Positions 24,109 through 32,921 of a stretch of DNA of 64,000 nt are shown here, one piece after another. The DNA lies in NCBI RefSeq assembly GCF_025154075.1, contig NZ_JAOAMU010000001.1:763232-827231 (forward strand), written 5' to 3'. The stretch comes from Chryseobacterium herbae. GTDB taxonomy: Bacteria; Bacteroidota; Bacteroidia; Flavobacteriales; Weeksellaceae. A program made the translations under genes and the position numbers. The notes under the pieces are model-generated. The model had not been told where the DNA came from. It ran no database searches and saw only the letters and a list, made by a program, of their open reading frames with translations. How positions within the stretch are numbered: position 1 is the stretch's first letter; the number at the start of each line of letters is the position of its first letter.

Positions 24109-25527
24109 TTAACATTCAGGAACATTAACTGCAATGGCAAGTCCTCCTTCTGAGGTTTCCTTGAAACGATCACTCATCGATAAAGCTGTTTCCCACATAG
24201 TCTGAATCACTTCATCCAGGCTTACTTTTGCTTTTGCCGGATCACTTTCCAGAGCAATATTCGCTGCTGTGATTGCTTTCATCGCGCCCATTGTATTTCT
24301 TTCAATACATGGGATCTGTACAAGGCCTTTGATGGGGTCACAGGTCAATCCAAGGTGATGTTCCATCGCAATTTCTGCCGCCATCATAACCTGTCCTATA
24401 CTTCCGCCTAAGATTTCCGTCAGTCCTGCTGCGGCCATCGCTGATGAAACGCCGATCTCTGCCTGACATCCACCCATTGCAGCAGAAATCGTAGCATTTT
24501 TCTTGAACAGGGTTCCGATCTCTCCGGCAACCAGTAAAAATCTTACGATATCATCTTCGCTGGTACATTCTGTAAATGCCTGTGAATACATTAAAACCGC
24601 AGGAATAACACCACTGGCTCCATTGGTAGGTGCCGTGATAATTCTTCCGAAACTCGCGTTTTCTTCATTTACCGCCAGGGCAAAACACGCAATCCATTTA
24701 TTGATATTAGTGAAATTTTCTTCTGCATCAACAACTTGTTGAAACCATTCGTCGATATTTTTATAGATCTTATCTCCTAGAAGCTTCCGGTTGATTCCCG
24801 CAGCCCTTCTCGTCACGTTCAGGCCTCCGGGAAGGATCCCTTCTTTATTAACGCCTTTGTAGATGCATTCTTTAATATTCTTCCAGATATTCAGCGCTTG
24901 CTGTCTGGTTTCTTCCGGGGTTCTCCAGCTTTCTTCATTGATCATGATCAGATCTGAAAACCTCTTAAGCCCTAATTTATCACAGTATTTTACAATATCC
25001 GAACCGTGATGGCAAGGATACAATGTTCGTACACAATGTTTTTCTATTGAATTTTTTTCCTGACTTGCTATAAAACCACCGCCTACAGAATAAAAATCCT
25101 GAACAAGCTTAGTTCCGTCTTCGAAAACAGCCTTAAAGATCATTCCGTTGGGATGAAAATCAAGCGATTTTTGCATATTTAAAACCAAGTGATAGCCGTA
25201 GACAAAAGGAATTTCTTTTTCTCCACCCAGATTGATGATCTGGTCTTTTTTGATTTTCTCTATTTTTTCATCAATTTTTGAAGTATTGATTGTGGTAAAA
25301 TCTTCACCATTTAATCCAAGCATTCCGGCAATATCCGTTCCGTGTCCGATTCCCGTTTTCGCTAAAGAACCGAAAAATTCAAGGAAAACCTCCTTCACTT
25401 CCGCGATGGATCTTTCCCTTTTTATAATTCTGATAAATGCAGCAGCTGCATTCCATGGTCCCATCGTGTGCGAACTGGACGGGCCTATTCCTACTTTAAT
25501 AATCTCAAAAACCGATATTGATTCCAT
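24109..25527 (-). CDS. sdaA: L-serine ammonia-lyase (iron-sulfur, single chain)
   Basis: 472 residues, fused beta-alpha single-chain form. N-terminal GIGPSSSHTMGPWNAA (about 12-28), then a C-terminal catalytic domain with RRAAGINRK, TAPTNGASGVIPAVL (about 300) and GGCQAEIGVSSAMAAAGL (about 345), and LTCDPIKGLVQIPCIERNT (about 393) with the cluster cysteines. The protein ends in a lone cysteine (NVPEC). In the Legionella enzyme the C-terminal cysteine folds back onto the cluster, and the same is likely here. It deaminates serine to pyruvate and ammonia. Promoter box at 25555-25562; bidirectional terminator after it. Confidence 0.95.
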   Translation of the reverse strand: MESISVFEIIKVGIGPSSSHTMGPWNAAAAFIRIIKRERSIAEVKEVFLEFFGSLAKTGIGHGTDIAGMLGLNGEDFTTINTSKIDEKIEKIKKDQIINLGGEKEIPFVYGYHLVLNMQKSLDFHPNGMIFKAVFEDGTKLVQDFYSVGGGFIASQEKNSIEKHCVRTLYPCHHGSDIVKYCDKLGLKRFSDLIMINEESWRTPEETRQQALNIWKNIKECIYKGVNKEGILPGGLNVTRRAAGINRKLLGDKIYKNIDEWFQQVVDAEENFTNINKWIACFALAVNEENASFGRIITAPTNGASGVIPAVLMYSQAFTECTSEDDIVRFLLVAGEIGTLFKKNATISAAMGGCQAEIGVSSAMAAAGLTEILGGSIGQVMMAAEIAMEHHLGLTCDPIKGLVQIPCIERNTMGAMKAITAANIALESDPAKAKVSLDEVIQTMWETALSMSDRFKETSEGGLAIAVNVPEC

Positions 25528-25554
25528 AGATAATTCTTCATTTTCCTCTTACAA

Positions 25555-25562
25555 CAAAGATA
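25555..25562 (-). promoter_or_regulatory. -7 box of the sdaA promoter
   Basis: Minus-strand TATCTTTG, a perfect TAnnTTTG, 28 bases before the sdaA ATG. Confidence 0.65.
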
Positions 25563-25718
25563 CGCGATAAATCCCAATAAAAGCATCCCCGGATCTTAGA
25601 ATTAATAACACTTCACAAATCATGAGATGCCTTTGTAATAGGTATTTTTGTAAATTAGCAGATAGAGTGTTGTCTCCTCAACCTGTCACCTAAATTTCTC
25701 TCCTTTTAATCACTTCGA

Positions 25719-26297
25719 ATGGAAACATTAATTAAGAATATTGTACAGCATGTCAGGTTAAGTCCGGAAGAAATTGCCATTTTTAAAAGCTTCTGGACAG
25801 AAAAAACATTGGAAAAAGGCGAATTTCTTTTAAGAAACGGAGAAGTATGCCGGTATGACAGCTATATTGTTTCAGGTGTTTTAAAAGCCTTTTGCATCAA
25901 TTCAGACAATGGAAATGAAGAGATCCTTTTTTTAGCTATTGACCATTGGTGGGCAACTGATATCTCCAGTTTTTCTAAACAACAAGCTTCTATTTACAAT
26001 ATACAGGCTGTAGAAAAAACAAGTCTTTTACAGATCAGCCATCAGTCTTTTCAAAAAATGCTGCACGAAATTCCTTCCCTGGAAAGATATTTCAGGATTA
26101 TTTTAGAAAGCTATCTGGGAACTCTTGAGAAGAGGATTGTATTCAACAATATGTACAAAGCTGAACAGAAGTATTATGATTTCCTTGATACTTACCCGGA
26201 TATTGTCACCAGAGTTCCTCAATATTTAATTGCCTCCTATTTAGGCGTGTCAGCCGAATTTATAAGCCGAATCCGGAAAAAAAATAAATCCTCTTGA
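25719..26297 (+). CDS. Crp/Fnr-family regulator (cyclic-nucleotide-binding fold)
   Basis: 192 residues. A cNMP-binding-like barrel occupies about 10-120 (LEKGEFLLRNGEVCRYDSYI). It lacks the full phosphate-binding signature of CRP, so cAMP binding is doubtful. A dimer helix follows and then a short C-terminal helix-turn-helix (PQYLIASYLGVSAEFISRIR). This short type is common in Bacteroidota and is often encoded beside a redox enzyme. Here an azoreductase-like gene follows 60 bases downstream in the same direction, so it probably regulates or is co-expressed with it. Confidence 0.87.
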   Translation: METLIKNIVQHVRLSPEEIAIFKSFWTEKTLEKGEFLLRNGEVCRYDSYIVSGVLKAFCINSDNGNEEILFLAIDHWWATDISSFSKQQASIYNIQAVEKTSLLQISHQSFQKMLHEIPSLERYFRIILESYLGTLEKRIVFNNMYKAEQKYYDFLDTYPDIVTRVPQYLIASYLGVSAEFISRIRKKNKSS

Positions 26298-26357
26298 ACT
26301 AGATCAATTTTTAAGAAATGAATAATCAGGAATTTTGTTGTTATACAATTTACAATA

Positions 26358-26981
26358 ATGAAAGTATTGATTATCAACGCCAGTGTAAGAAATGAAAGAT
26401 CTTACAGCCGAAAACTCACCCAGCTTTTTGTTGAAAACTGGAAAACCAAATATCCTCTGGATGTATTTACGTACCGGGAAACAGGTATTGACCCTATTCC
26501 AAACATTAACGAAGCCTGGATTGCAGGAGCATTTAAAAAGCCGGCAGACAGAACAGAAGAAAACCAAAAGGCATTAGAGATAAGCAATGAGCTGGTCCAG
26601 GAGCTCAAAGAACATGATATTTATGTCATAGGAACTCCAATGTACAACTGGAATATTCCAAGTGGTTTAAAAGCATATATAGACCAAGTGATGCGGATCA
26701 ATGAAACCTGGAAATTCAGGTCAGGAGTTCCCGATGGTGACTATGTCGGTTTGCTCGAAAACAAAAAAGCATTTATACTATCTGCCCGAGGTGATACCGG
26801 ATATGGAGAAAATGAAAAAAACGGGCATATCAATTTTCAAACATCTTATTTGAAACACATTTTCGGAATTATGGGGGTCAAAGACATTCGTATTTTCTCA
26901 TTGGATAATGAAGAATTTGGAGGTGAAATCTTTGAAAAGTCAAAGAATACTATTTTCAGCGCCATCCAATCTATTGAGTAA
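26358..26981 (+). CDS. azoR: FMN-dependent NADH-azoreductase / flavodoxin-fold NADH:quinone reductase
   Basis: 207 residues, typical AzoR length. MKVLIINASVRNERSYSRKL is the FMN-phosphate loop at the N-terminus (the P..s.S pattern). GTPMYNWNIPSGLKAYIDQV near residue 92 is the family FMN-ring motif, and ILSARGDTGYGENEKNGHIN near residue 138 matches the second FMN loop. These cytoplasmic enzymes reduce quinones, azo dyes and nitro compounds with NADH. It follows the Crp-like regulator gene and is ended by a strong hairpin terminator at 27017. Confidence 0.9.
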   Translation: MKVLIINASVRNERSYSRKLTQLFVENWKTKYPLDVFTYRETGIDPIPNINEAWIAGAFKKPADRTEENQKALEISNELVQELKEHDIYVIGTPMYNWNIPSGLKAYIDQVMRINETWKFRSGVPDGDYVGLLENKKAFILSARGDTGYGENEKNGHINFQTSYLKHIFGIMGVKDIRIFSLDNEEFGGEIFEKSKNTIFSAIQSIE

Positions 26982-27016
26982 GATCGGTAAAAAATCCTTT
27001 TAATTTTGAGTATTTC

Positions 27017-27060
27017 AACAGGGCATGGCTTCAATATAACCTTGCCCTGTTTTTCTTTTA
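27017..27060 (+). terminator. Terminator after azoR
   Basis: AACAGGGCA pairs with TGCCCTGTT across a 17-base loop, followed by TTTTCTTTT. Confidence 0.82.
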
Positions 27061-27067
27061 GTCATCA

Positions 27068-28420
27068 TCATTTAAAGCTCTCCTGATGCTGGGAAAGATC
27101 GAGTCCCATATCTTCAGATTCTTCGGAAACCCGAAGTGTGATGATGGAATCTGTAATTTTATATAAAAGCAGCGAACCAAAGAACGTAAAAACAGAAACA
27201 AGAGCCAAAGCCGCCATATGATGACCAAAAACACCTATTCCACCATGAAGGAGGCTGGCATTTTCACCATGGGCGAAAATAGCGGTTAGAATCATTCCCA
27301 TAATCCCTCCTACTCCATGGCAGGCAAAAACATCAAGGGTATCATCTATTTTCTTCAGGGCTTTCCAGTTCATCATCATATTAGAAACAATAGCAGCTGC
27401 AAATCCTATAAAAAGACTTTCCGGAATGGTGACAAAGCCACAACCTGGCGTAATGGCGACCAAACCAACAACAGCTCCGATACACGCTCCTAATGCAGAA
27501 ACACTTCTTCCATTGATCCTGTCGAAAAAGATCCAGGTCATCATCGCGGAAGCAGAAGCAATCGTGGTGGTTCCGAAAGCCATGGCTGCAGAGGCATTCG
27601 CGCTTAAAGCAGATCCGGCGTTGAACCCGAACCAACCGAACCACAACATTCCGGTTCCCAATAGGACATAAGGAATATTGGAAGGCTCATGGTGAGGTTT
27701 TTTTCTGTTTCCAAGAACCAAAGCTCCCGCCAAAGCGGCAAATCCGGCGCTCATATGAACTACGGTTCCGCCTGCAAAGTCTTTTATCCCAAAATATTTA
27801 TTTAAAAGTCCATCCGGATGCCACACCATATGGCAGAGCGGTGTATAGATAAAAATACTGAAAAGCACCATGAACAGAAGATAAGAGATGAAGCGGACGC
27901 GTTCGGCAAAAGAACCGGTAATAAGCGCCGGCGTGATCACCGCAAACTTCATCTGAAAAAGGGCAAAAAGCACAAAAGGAATGGTAGAAGCCATCATTTT
28001 GTGAGGCAGGACACCTACACGGCTGAAAAATGGATAGCTCAAAGGATTTCCTACGATTCCGTAGTGCACACCATTGATCTCAAAGCCTAAAGAATCCCCA
28101 AATGATAAAGAAAACCCGACAACCACCCATAAAATAGAAATAACTCCGAGTGCAATAAAGCTCTGCAGCATCGTGGAGATTACATTTTTCCTGCCGACCA
28201 TTCCTCCGTAAAAGAACGACAGTCCGGGTGTCATCAACAATACGAGGCCTGCCGCAGCCAGAATCCATGCTACGTCAGCTCCTACAATTTTATCTTCGCT
28301 AAGAAATTCTCCAGTGTTGGGAAAATCAACGATTGGGCTCCAAAAGAGTCCACCGAATGCGACAAGGGTAATGACCGAGAATGAAACGATCCATTTTAAA
28401 CCAATTTTCATAAAATTCAT
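27068..28420 (-). CDS. amt: Ammonium transporter (Amt/MEP/Rh family)
   Basis: 450 residues from ATG 28420. A -7 box TAATTTTG at 28441-28434 overlaps the longer in-frame ATG at 28435, so 28420 or 28411 is the likely start. Eleven to twelve membrane helices follow. Family landmarks are GADVAWILAAAGLVLLMTPG, FFYGGMVGRKNVISTMLQS, DFAGGTVVHMSAGFAALAGA (first pore histidine) and DVFACHGVGGIMGMILTAI (second pore histidine). It conducts ammonium across the inner membrane. No P-II (glnK) gene is next to it, unusual for amt, so regulation must come from elsewhere. Confidence 0.94.
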   Translation of the reverse strand: MNFMKIGLKWIVSFSVITLVAFGGLFWSPIVDFPNTGEFLSEDKIVGADVAWILAAAGLVLLMTPGLSFFYGGMVGRKNVISTMLQSFIALGVISILWVVVGFSLSFGDSLGFEINGVHYGIVGNPLSYPFFSRVGVLPHKMMASTIPFVLFALFQMKFAVITPALITGSFAERVRFISYLLFMVLFSIFIYTPLCHMVWHPDGLLNKYFGIKDFAGGTVVHMSAGFAALAGALVLGNRKKPHHEPSNIPYVLLGTGMLWFGWFGFNAGSALSANASAAMAFGTTTIASASAMMTWIFFDRINGRSVSALGACIGAVVGLVAITPGCGFVTIPESLFIGFAAAIVSNMMMNWKALKKIDDTLDVFACHGVGGIMGMILTAIFAHGENASLLHGGIGVFGHHMAALALVSVFTFFGSLLLYKITDSIITLRVSEESEDMGLDLSQHQESFK

Positions 28421-28433
28421 GTTTAACCCCATC

Positions 28434-28441
28434 AAAATTAA
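28434..28441 (-). promoter_or_regulatory. -7 box of the amt promoter
   Basis: Minus-strand TAATTTTG. It implies a very short mRNA leader for the ATG at 28420 and argues against the ATG at 28435. Confidence 0.6.
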
Positions 28442-28517
28442 ACATAAATTTTATAAAAACACATGATTTTAAATTTTAACCCCTAAAAAAACAACACTAA
28501 TTGTTACTTTTAACAAA

Positions 28518-29159
28518 TTAAACAAACACCTCCTTCAATATTTTGGATACTTCTTTAGATTTTGTAGCCGGAAATAGATGAGTACCTCCTTTAATCACAT
28601 AATCCGGTTTTGAATATTTGATAGGAAAAACAATATCCTTATCGCCTAATATCTGAATCACGTCCGGGATTTCTTCAAATTTCCATTCGGAAACCTTTTC
28701 TACAGACCATTTCAGATAGTATGGATCTCTGACCCTGAAGTACTGAAGGATTTTTGGATTCTTTGGATCGAACAGTTTTCTGACTACAGAATATACATTA
28801 GCCGCTTTGTCATTAAACATGCCTACAGGAAATATTCTCGGAATTTTCGTGATTTCCCCGGTCTTTATAAATTTAGATTTTTCTTTATCTGATTTGATGC
28901 TCCCCATGATGACCACCTTCTGGGCCGGTTTCAGCTTATTAATCTCCTGCACCATGATCCCACCAAAAGAATATCCCAGCAGGCTGAAAGGTTCGGATAC
29001 GTCTACTTTCTCCGCCATTCTTTCGACGTAGGAATAAAACGGCTCATTTTTCTCGGGGATGAGCCAGTCTATAAAAATCAATTCACAGTTCTCGGGGAAT
29101 TCCAGTCTTTCCAGTACTTTAAAGTCTGCTCCGAGACCGCTTACTACATAAATTTTCAT
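28518..29159 (-). CDS. Small alpha/beta hydrolase
   Basis: 213 residues, no signal peptide. VVSGLGADFKVLERL opens the fold; LLGYSFGGIMVQEI near residue 62 carries the nucleophile elbow GYSFGG (Ser). ILGDKDIVFPI near residue 170 carries the likely acid Asp, and GGTHLFPATKS near 190 the catalytic His. This compact hydrolase type is cytoplasmic with unknown substrate. It stands alone between amt and an intergenic repeat region. Confidence 0.83.
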   Translation of the reverse strand: MKIYVVSGLGADFKVLERLEFPENCELIFIDWLIPEKNEPFYSYVERMAEKVDVSEPFSLLGYSFGGIMVQEINKLKPAQKVVIMGSIKSDKEKSKFIKTGEITKIPRIFPVGMFNDKAANVYSVVRKLFDPKNPKILQYFRVRDPYYLKWSVEKVSEWKFEEIPDVIQILGDKDIVFPIKYSKPDYVIKGGTHLFPATKSKEVSKILKEVFV

Positions 29160-29533
29160 AGGACTAATTTAGGAAAAACATGGTAAAAGATGCAGATTAA
29201 ATTTAAGCTGTGTATTAAGTGTATTTTTTTTAACGCAAAGAAAAACAAATAATTGATTTTAATTATTTTAAAATAAGATAAACAAAGGCGTTTCACTTAT
29301 TTCCGAAATACGATTTTTAGAATAAATTAAAGCTCTAAAATTCCTGATGTTTTGTTTTACTTTTGTTAAATGAAATGTCTTTGTTTATCTTTATTCGTTC
29401 TGTTTCATTTCAAAAAGCCTTTGTTTATCATTGCGATTATTAAATATTTAAAACGATATCAAATAATGTATGGGCATAAAAAATGGGCAGTTTATAAAAA
29501 CTACCCATTGTATTATTAGATCGTATATTTTAC
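29160..29533. repeat. Intergenic region with inverted copies of an AT-rich word and a terminator
   Basis: ATAAGATAAACAAAGGCGTT at 29273 is matched in reverse complement by the segment at 29371-29394 (TGAAATGTCTTTGTTTATC). A third partial copy is at 29411-29435 (AAAAGCCTTTGTTTATCATT). No gene was seen. A terminator for the YceI gene lies at 29478-29509. Confidence 0.5.
29478..29509 (-). terminator. Terminator after the first YceI gene
   Basis: AATGGGCAGTTT pairs with AAACTACCCATT (one mismatch), with a T run on the minus strand. Confidence 0.75.
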
Positions 29534-30163
29534 TTATTTCTTTTTCTTCACAGGAACTCTGTTGTCGTTATCCAGTTTTTCCGTAGAAATTCTGAACTGG
29601 AAGTCCATTTCGTCCTTGATGAAATAATCTTTCAGAGAAGACTGGTAGAATACTTTAAAGTCTCTTCTGTTTAATGAGAACTTCGCAGATTCAATGACTA
29701 CTGTAAACTGAGTAACATAAGCGTTCGCAGGGAAAGTGATCGTTTTTCTTACTCCTTTGATCGTAATATCTCCGTATATCGTAGAATTGTACTCACTGTT
29801 TGCTAAAGGAATAATTTTAGTCAAGTGGAATTTCGCGATAGGGAATTTTTTAACTTCAAAGAAATTGGTACTTTTCAATTCGTTGGTAAGCTTGATCTGA
29901 TCTTCTTCGGAAACGTCTCCCGCCATCATGCTTCTCATATCTATAACAAACTCTCCGTCTACAAGGACTGTTTTGTCAAAATTGAATTTTCCACTTTTCA
30001 GCTTTACCGTCCCTGAATGCGAAGAAGCCTCAGTTTTTACGACTTTATACCCCCACCACCTGATCTCTGATGAAGTCACTTTTGAAACCTTATCAAATTT
30101 CTTCTGTGCAGAAACAAATGATATGCTCGCACACACCATAGCAAACAATAGTAATCTTTTCAT
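29534..30163 (-). CDS. YceI-family periplasmic lipid-binding protein, copy 1
   Basis: 209 residues. Signal peptide MKRLLLFAMVCASISFVSAQ. The YceI lipocalin-like beta barrel begins SEIRWWGYKVVKTEASSHSG (family pattern S.i.f...H....GtF.) and runs to about residue 200, ending in a Lys-rich tail (PVKKKK). YceI proteins bind isoprenoid-like lipids or quinone-type amphiphiles in the periplasm. The neighbouring gene at 30242 is a second YceI with the same WWGYKV.KSEASSHEGT core. The genes point the same way but each has its own -7 box, with a terminator between them. Confidence 0.92.
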   Translation of the reverse strand: MKRLLLFAMVCASISFVSAQKKFDKVSKVTSSEIRWWGYKVVKTEASSHSGTVKLKSGKFNFDKTVLVDGEFVIDMRSMMAGDVSEEDQIKLTNELKSTNFFEVKKFPIAKFHLTKIIPLANSEYNSTIYGDITIKGVRKTITFPANAYVTQFTVVIESAKFSLNRRDFKVFYQSSLKDYFIKDEMDFQFRISTEKLDNDNRVPVKKKK

Positions 30164-30184
30164 TCTTTTTTATTTACAATTCAA

Positions 30185-30192
30185 CAAAAATA
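30185..30192 (-). promoter_or_regulatory. -7 box of the 29534-30163 YceI gene
   Basis: Minus-strand TATTTTTG, 22 bases before the ATG. It overlaps the start of the upstream terminator stem. Confidence 0.55.
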
Positions 30193-30220
30193 AAAAAAAG
30201 TGTAGAACTTCTACACTTTT
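30192..30220 (-). terminator. Terminator between the two YceI genes
   Basis: AAAAGTGTAG pairs perfectly with CTACACTTTT around a 5-base loop, with a T run on the minus strand. Confidence 0.82.
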
Positions 30221-30241
30221 AACAATCTTTTTTTGATTAAA

Positions 30242-30808
30242 TTATTTAGCAGTCACCTTAACAAGCATTTCGATGTCATCTTTCACAAAAACATCCTGCA
30301 TGGTAGACTTGTAAGCCACATCAAATTTCTGTCTGTCGAAAGAGAATTTTTCAGAAACCAAACTTACTACTCCTTTGCTGTATGCAATTTTCGCAGGGAA
30401 AGTAATTGCGTTTGTTTTTCCTTTAACAGTAAGGTTTCCTGTTACTAAAGAGTTATAGATCTTATCGCTGTTTTTCTTTACAGAAGTAATTTTGAAAGAA
30501 GCAGTAGGGAATTTTTCAACTTCAAAGAAGTCACCGTTCTTAAGGTGTCCGTTCAGTTTCTGCTGATAATCTCCGGAAAGGTCAGTTGCGCTGATAGAAG
30601 TCATATCCAATACGAAGCTTCCTCCTACAAGATCATTTCCTTTCATGATCATGTCTCCAGATTTTACGTTTACAGTACCTTCATGAGAACTTGCCTCAGA
30701 TTTTGCTACTTTGTACCCCCACCAGTGAACATCAGATGCCACTACTTTCTTAGACTGTCCGAATGCCAAACCGCTGGCAACAACTGCTAATAAGAATATT
30801 TTTTTCAT
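30242..30808 (-). CDS. YceI-family periplasmic lipid-binding protein, copy 2
   Basis: 188 residues. Signal peptide MKKIFLLAVVASGLAFGQ. The same barrel as the 29534 gene: VHWWGYKVAKSEASSHEGTV at the start, GGSFVLDMTSISATDLSG in the middle, IEMLVKVTAK at the end. It is shorter than copy 1 by the Lys-rich tail. The two are tandem paralogues from a local duplication. Strong -7 box TATATTTG at 30847-30840. Confidence 0.92.
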   Translation of the reverse strand: MKKIFLLAVVASGLAFGQSKKVVASDVHWWGYKVAKSEASSHEGTVNVKSGDMIMKGNDLVGGSFVLDMTSISATDLSGDYQQKLNGHLKNGDFFEVEKFPTASFKITSVKKNSDKIYNSLVTGNLTVKGKTNAITFPAKIAYSKGVVSLVSEKFSFDRQKFDVAYKSTMQDVFVKDDIEMLVKVTAK

Positions 30809-30839
30809 TTTAAATAAAGTTATTTACTTGTTTAACGGT

Positions 30840-30847
30840 GCAAATAT
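30840..30847 (-). promoter_or_regulatory. -7 box of the 30242-30808 YceI gene
   Basis: Minus-strand TATATTTG (TAnnTTTG), 32 bases before the ATG. Confidence 0.62.
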
Positions 30848-30921
30848 AGTCTACTTATCTGATAGATTTCATTGATGTATATCAATTAAAACAATTATTT
30901 TTATGAATAATATCATTCCAT

Positions 30922-30949
30922 AAAAAAACTCCGAAAGTTTCGGAGTTTT
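30922..30949 (-). terminator. Terminator after glk
   Basis: AAAACTCCGAAA pairs with TTTCGGAGTTTT. Seven A on the plus strand give the T run for minus-strand transcription. Confidence 0.82.
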
Positions 30950-30954
30950 GTATT

Positions 30955-32004
30955 TTAATTTTGATAGTAAGCGGTGTACAGGGCGGCACCTTTTAATGCC
31001 GTGTGATTCTGTTTGATGAGATAGATCGGCGTGTTTTTAAGCATTTCCTCCATCTTATCACTGATCTTGAACTTATCATAGAACTTCCCTTTATCGATAT
31101 ACTCTCTGATGGTCTGTGGAATATCTCCTGAGATCAGCAATCCTCCTGTCGCCTTAAGTTTCAGCGTAAGGTTGTTGGCTTCTCTTGCCAGGAATTCAAT
31201 GAAAGTATCCAAAGCGATTCTGCAAATCATGACCTCTTCTTCTACCGCAGCTTTGTACAATTCCTGAACGAAATTCGGTCCTGCCAAACGTTCTGCCAGC
31301 CATTCCGGTTCCGGATGTCTTTTTACGTCTCTTAGGAATCTGTAGATATTGAAGAGTCCGGTTTTAGACAATACATTTTCCCAGCTTACAATACCGTAGA
31401 TATTGTTCAGGAACTGGTAAAATTCAACCTCAACGTTTGTTCTCGGTGAGAATTCCGAATGTCCGCCTTCCGTTGCAAAAGGTCTCAGGTATTTTCCATC
31501 AAAGAAATATCCTGCTTCACCCAGTCCGTTTCCGGGAGCCAGGATCGCTACGTTTCCTTTTTCAAGATGTCCGCTGGTGTAGATAGGATCCAGATCGCTA
31601 TCTTCAAGAAGACCCATTCCGTAAGCAGAAGCTTCAAGGTCGTTCAGCATATCTCCTTTTTCAAATCCGAAATCTCTGGTATATTCTTCGATATTCAGAT
31701 CCCAGCCTAATCTTGCCGGGCTGCTTTTCCCATGGATTACCGGTCCTGGTACAGCTACAGCCAGACGTTTTACATTCTCCAACTGATTATCCTGAATAAA
31801 TTTTCTTAGTATATCAGAAAATGAAGAATAGTCTTTCGTGCTATATTCATTTTGTATTTTTATCTCAAGACCTCCGTTACTGGAAACAAAATAGCCTAAG
31901 ATGGTTATATCTTCACGGAGACTTGCTCCAATGATCGTAACATTATCATTATTACTGTTCTCTACTCCTGGTAAATAAAGCGGAAATTTTGGATTCAAAA
32001 TCAT
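30955..32004 (-). CDS. glk: Glucokinase
   Basis: 349 residues from ATG 32004. The -7 box TATATTTG at 32027-32020 lies just upstream and rules out an in-frame ATG at 32079. ROK-independent Glk (PF02685) features are AVPGPVIHGKSSPARLGWDL near residue 80, LNDLEASAYGMGLL near 112 (with the catalytic Asp), LAPGNGLGEAGYFF near 148 and EGGHSEFSPRTNVEVEF near 170. It phosphorylates glucose to glucose 6-phosphate with ATP in the cytoplasm. The expected N-terminal DxGGT-type phosphate loop is poorly conserved here (IIGASLREDITILGYF), as in Bacteroidota members of this branch, so sugar specificity should be treated with some care. Confidence 0.85.
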   Translation of the reverse strand: MILNPKFPLYLPGVENSNNDNVTIIGASLREDITILGYFVSSNGGLEIKIQNEYSTKDYSSFSDILRKFIQDNQLENVKRLAVAVPGPVIHGKSSPARLGWDLNIEEYTRDFGFEKGDMLNDLEASAYGMGLLEDSDLDPIYTSGHLEKGNVAILAPGNGLGEAGYFFDGKYLRPFATEGGHSEFSPRTNVEVEFYQFLNNIYGIVSWENVLSKTGLFNIYRFLRDVKRHPEPEWLAERLAGPNFVQELYKAAVEEEVMICRIALDTFIEFLAREANNLTLKLKATGGLLISGDIPQTIREYIDKGKFYDKFKISDKMEEMLKNTPIYLIKQNHTALKGAALYTAYYQN

Positions 32005-32019
32005 AACCTCAAATTTTAT

Positions 32020-32027
32020 CAAATATA
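32020..32027 (-). promoter_or_regulatory. -7 box of the glk promoter
   Basis: Minus-strand TATATTTG, 16 bases before the chosen glk ATG. Confidence 0.62.
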
Positions 32028-32119
32028 ATAATTGTTTTCGTAAATCCTGCAGGGAAGCAAAAAACCTTTTCATTTTCATAAAAAGGTTTTGGCTAATAAT
32101 TGTTTATATATAAATCTAA

Positions 32120-32683
32120 CTACTTCCCTAATGGAATATTGTATCCGAATCCTACTCCGATATTCCCCACATTGTAGTCCTGTCCGGCGATATCGCCTTT
32201 ATCTCCTACAAAAACTTTTTGATATTGTACGAAGAAATTCCAGTCTCTGTTGTGGTATCCGATCTCCGGCTTGATATAGAAACCTCCGTCCGGTCTGTCA
32301 ACAGAACTGTTGGAAGCTACTTTTTTATTTCCTACCAGAAATCCGTATCCTAAGTCAGTTCCAAAATAGAAACCGGTTTGTTTCGGATAGATTCTGATCA
32401 AAGCTCCTACAGGAACTACGCCTACATCATTGTTATCATAACCGTTGTTACTTTTTCCAAAATAGTGAGTATATCCTGTTGCAATACCTAATCCAAATCC
32501 GGGAGTGATCAGATTCTGATAAGATACATCTACGCCGGCAGCTGCAGAAACATTATCTGAAGGAACTGCTAAACCAACATTCGCTCCTACTTTGATCATA
32601 TTGTTCATCTTTGAGTTCTGTGCACTTGCGATACCTGCTGTTAAGATTCCAGCGAGTACTATTGCTTGTTTTAACATTTTCAT
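32120..32683 (-). CDS. Outer-membrane beta-barrel protein
   Basis: 187 residues from ATG 32683. Signal peptide MKMLKQAIVLAGILTAGIAS, cleaved before AQNSK. The mature part has regular amphipathic strands (VGANVGLAVPSDN, FGLGIATGYTHYF, GFYFGTDLGYGFLVG, GGFYIKPEIGYHN, WNFFVQYQKVF) and ends NIGVGFGYNIPLGK. This is an 8-stranded OmpX/OmpW-like small barrel. A longer in-frame ATG at 32761 lacks any export signal and was not used. Role unknown. Confidence 0.85.
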   Translation of the reverse strand: MKMLKQAIVLAGILTAGIASAQNSKMNNMIKVGANVGLAVPSDNVSAAAGVDVSYQNLITPGFGLGIATGYTHYFGKSNNGYDNNDVGVVPVGALIRIYPKQTGFYFGTDLGYGFLVGNKKVASNSSVDRPDGGFYIKPEIGYHNRDWNFFVQYQKVFVGDKGDIAGQDYNVGNIGVGFGYNIPLGK

Positions 32684-32921
32684 AACTCTAATTTTAAATT
32701 TTACTAATGCAGTAAGCTGTAAAAATCGTGCCAAGGGAAGCCATTTTTTTGATTTTAACACTCAGCAAAATTATAAAACAATGATTATCAATATGTTAAT
32801 TTACGTTAAAATTAAATGATTGTTTAAATCAAATCATAAAAATAGTAATATTAAGAATTCTTAACCGTTATCATTTTAACCTTTTTCTTTCTACAGCATC
32901 AAAAAACTAAATTCTCTCAAC

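Noticed and set aside
27818..28090. Plus-strand reading frame inside amt
   Set aside because: A shadow of the membrane helices of amt; amt has clear family motifs.
32005..32079. Longer glk start
   Set aside because: The promoter box at 32020-32027 falls inside the extension.
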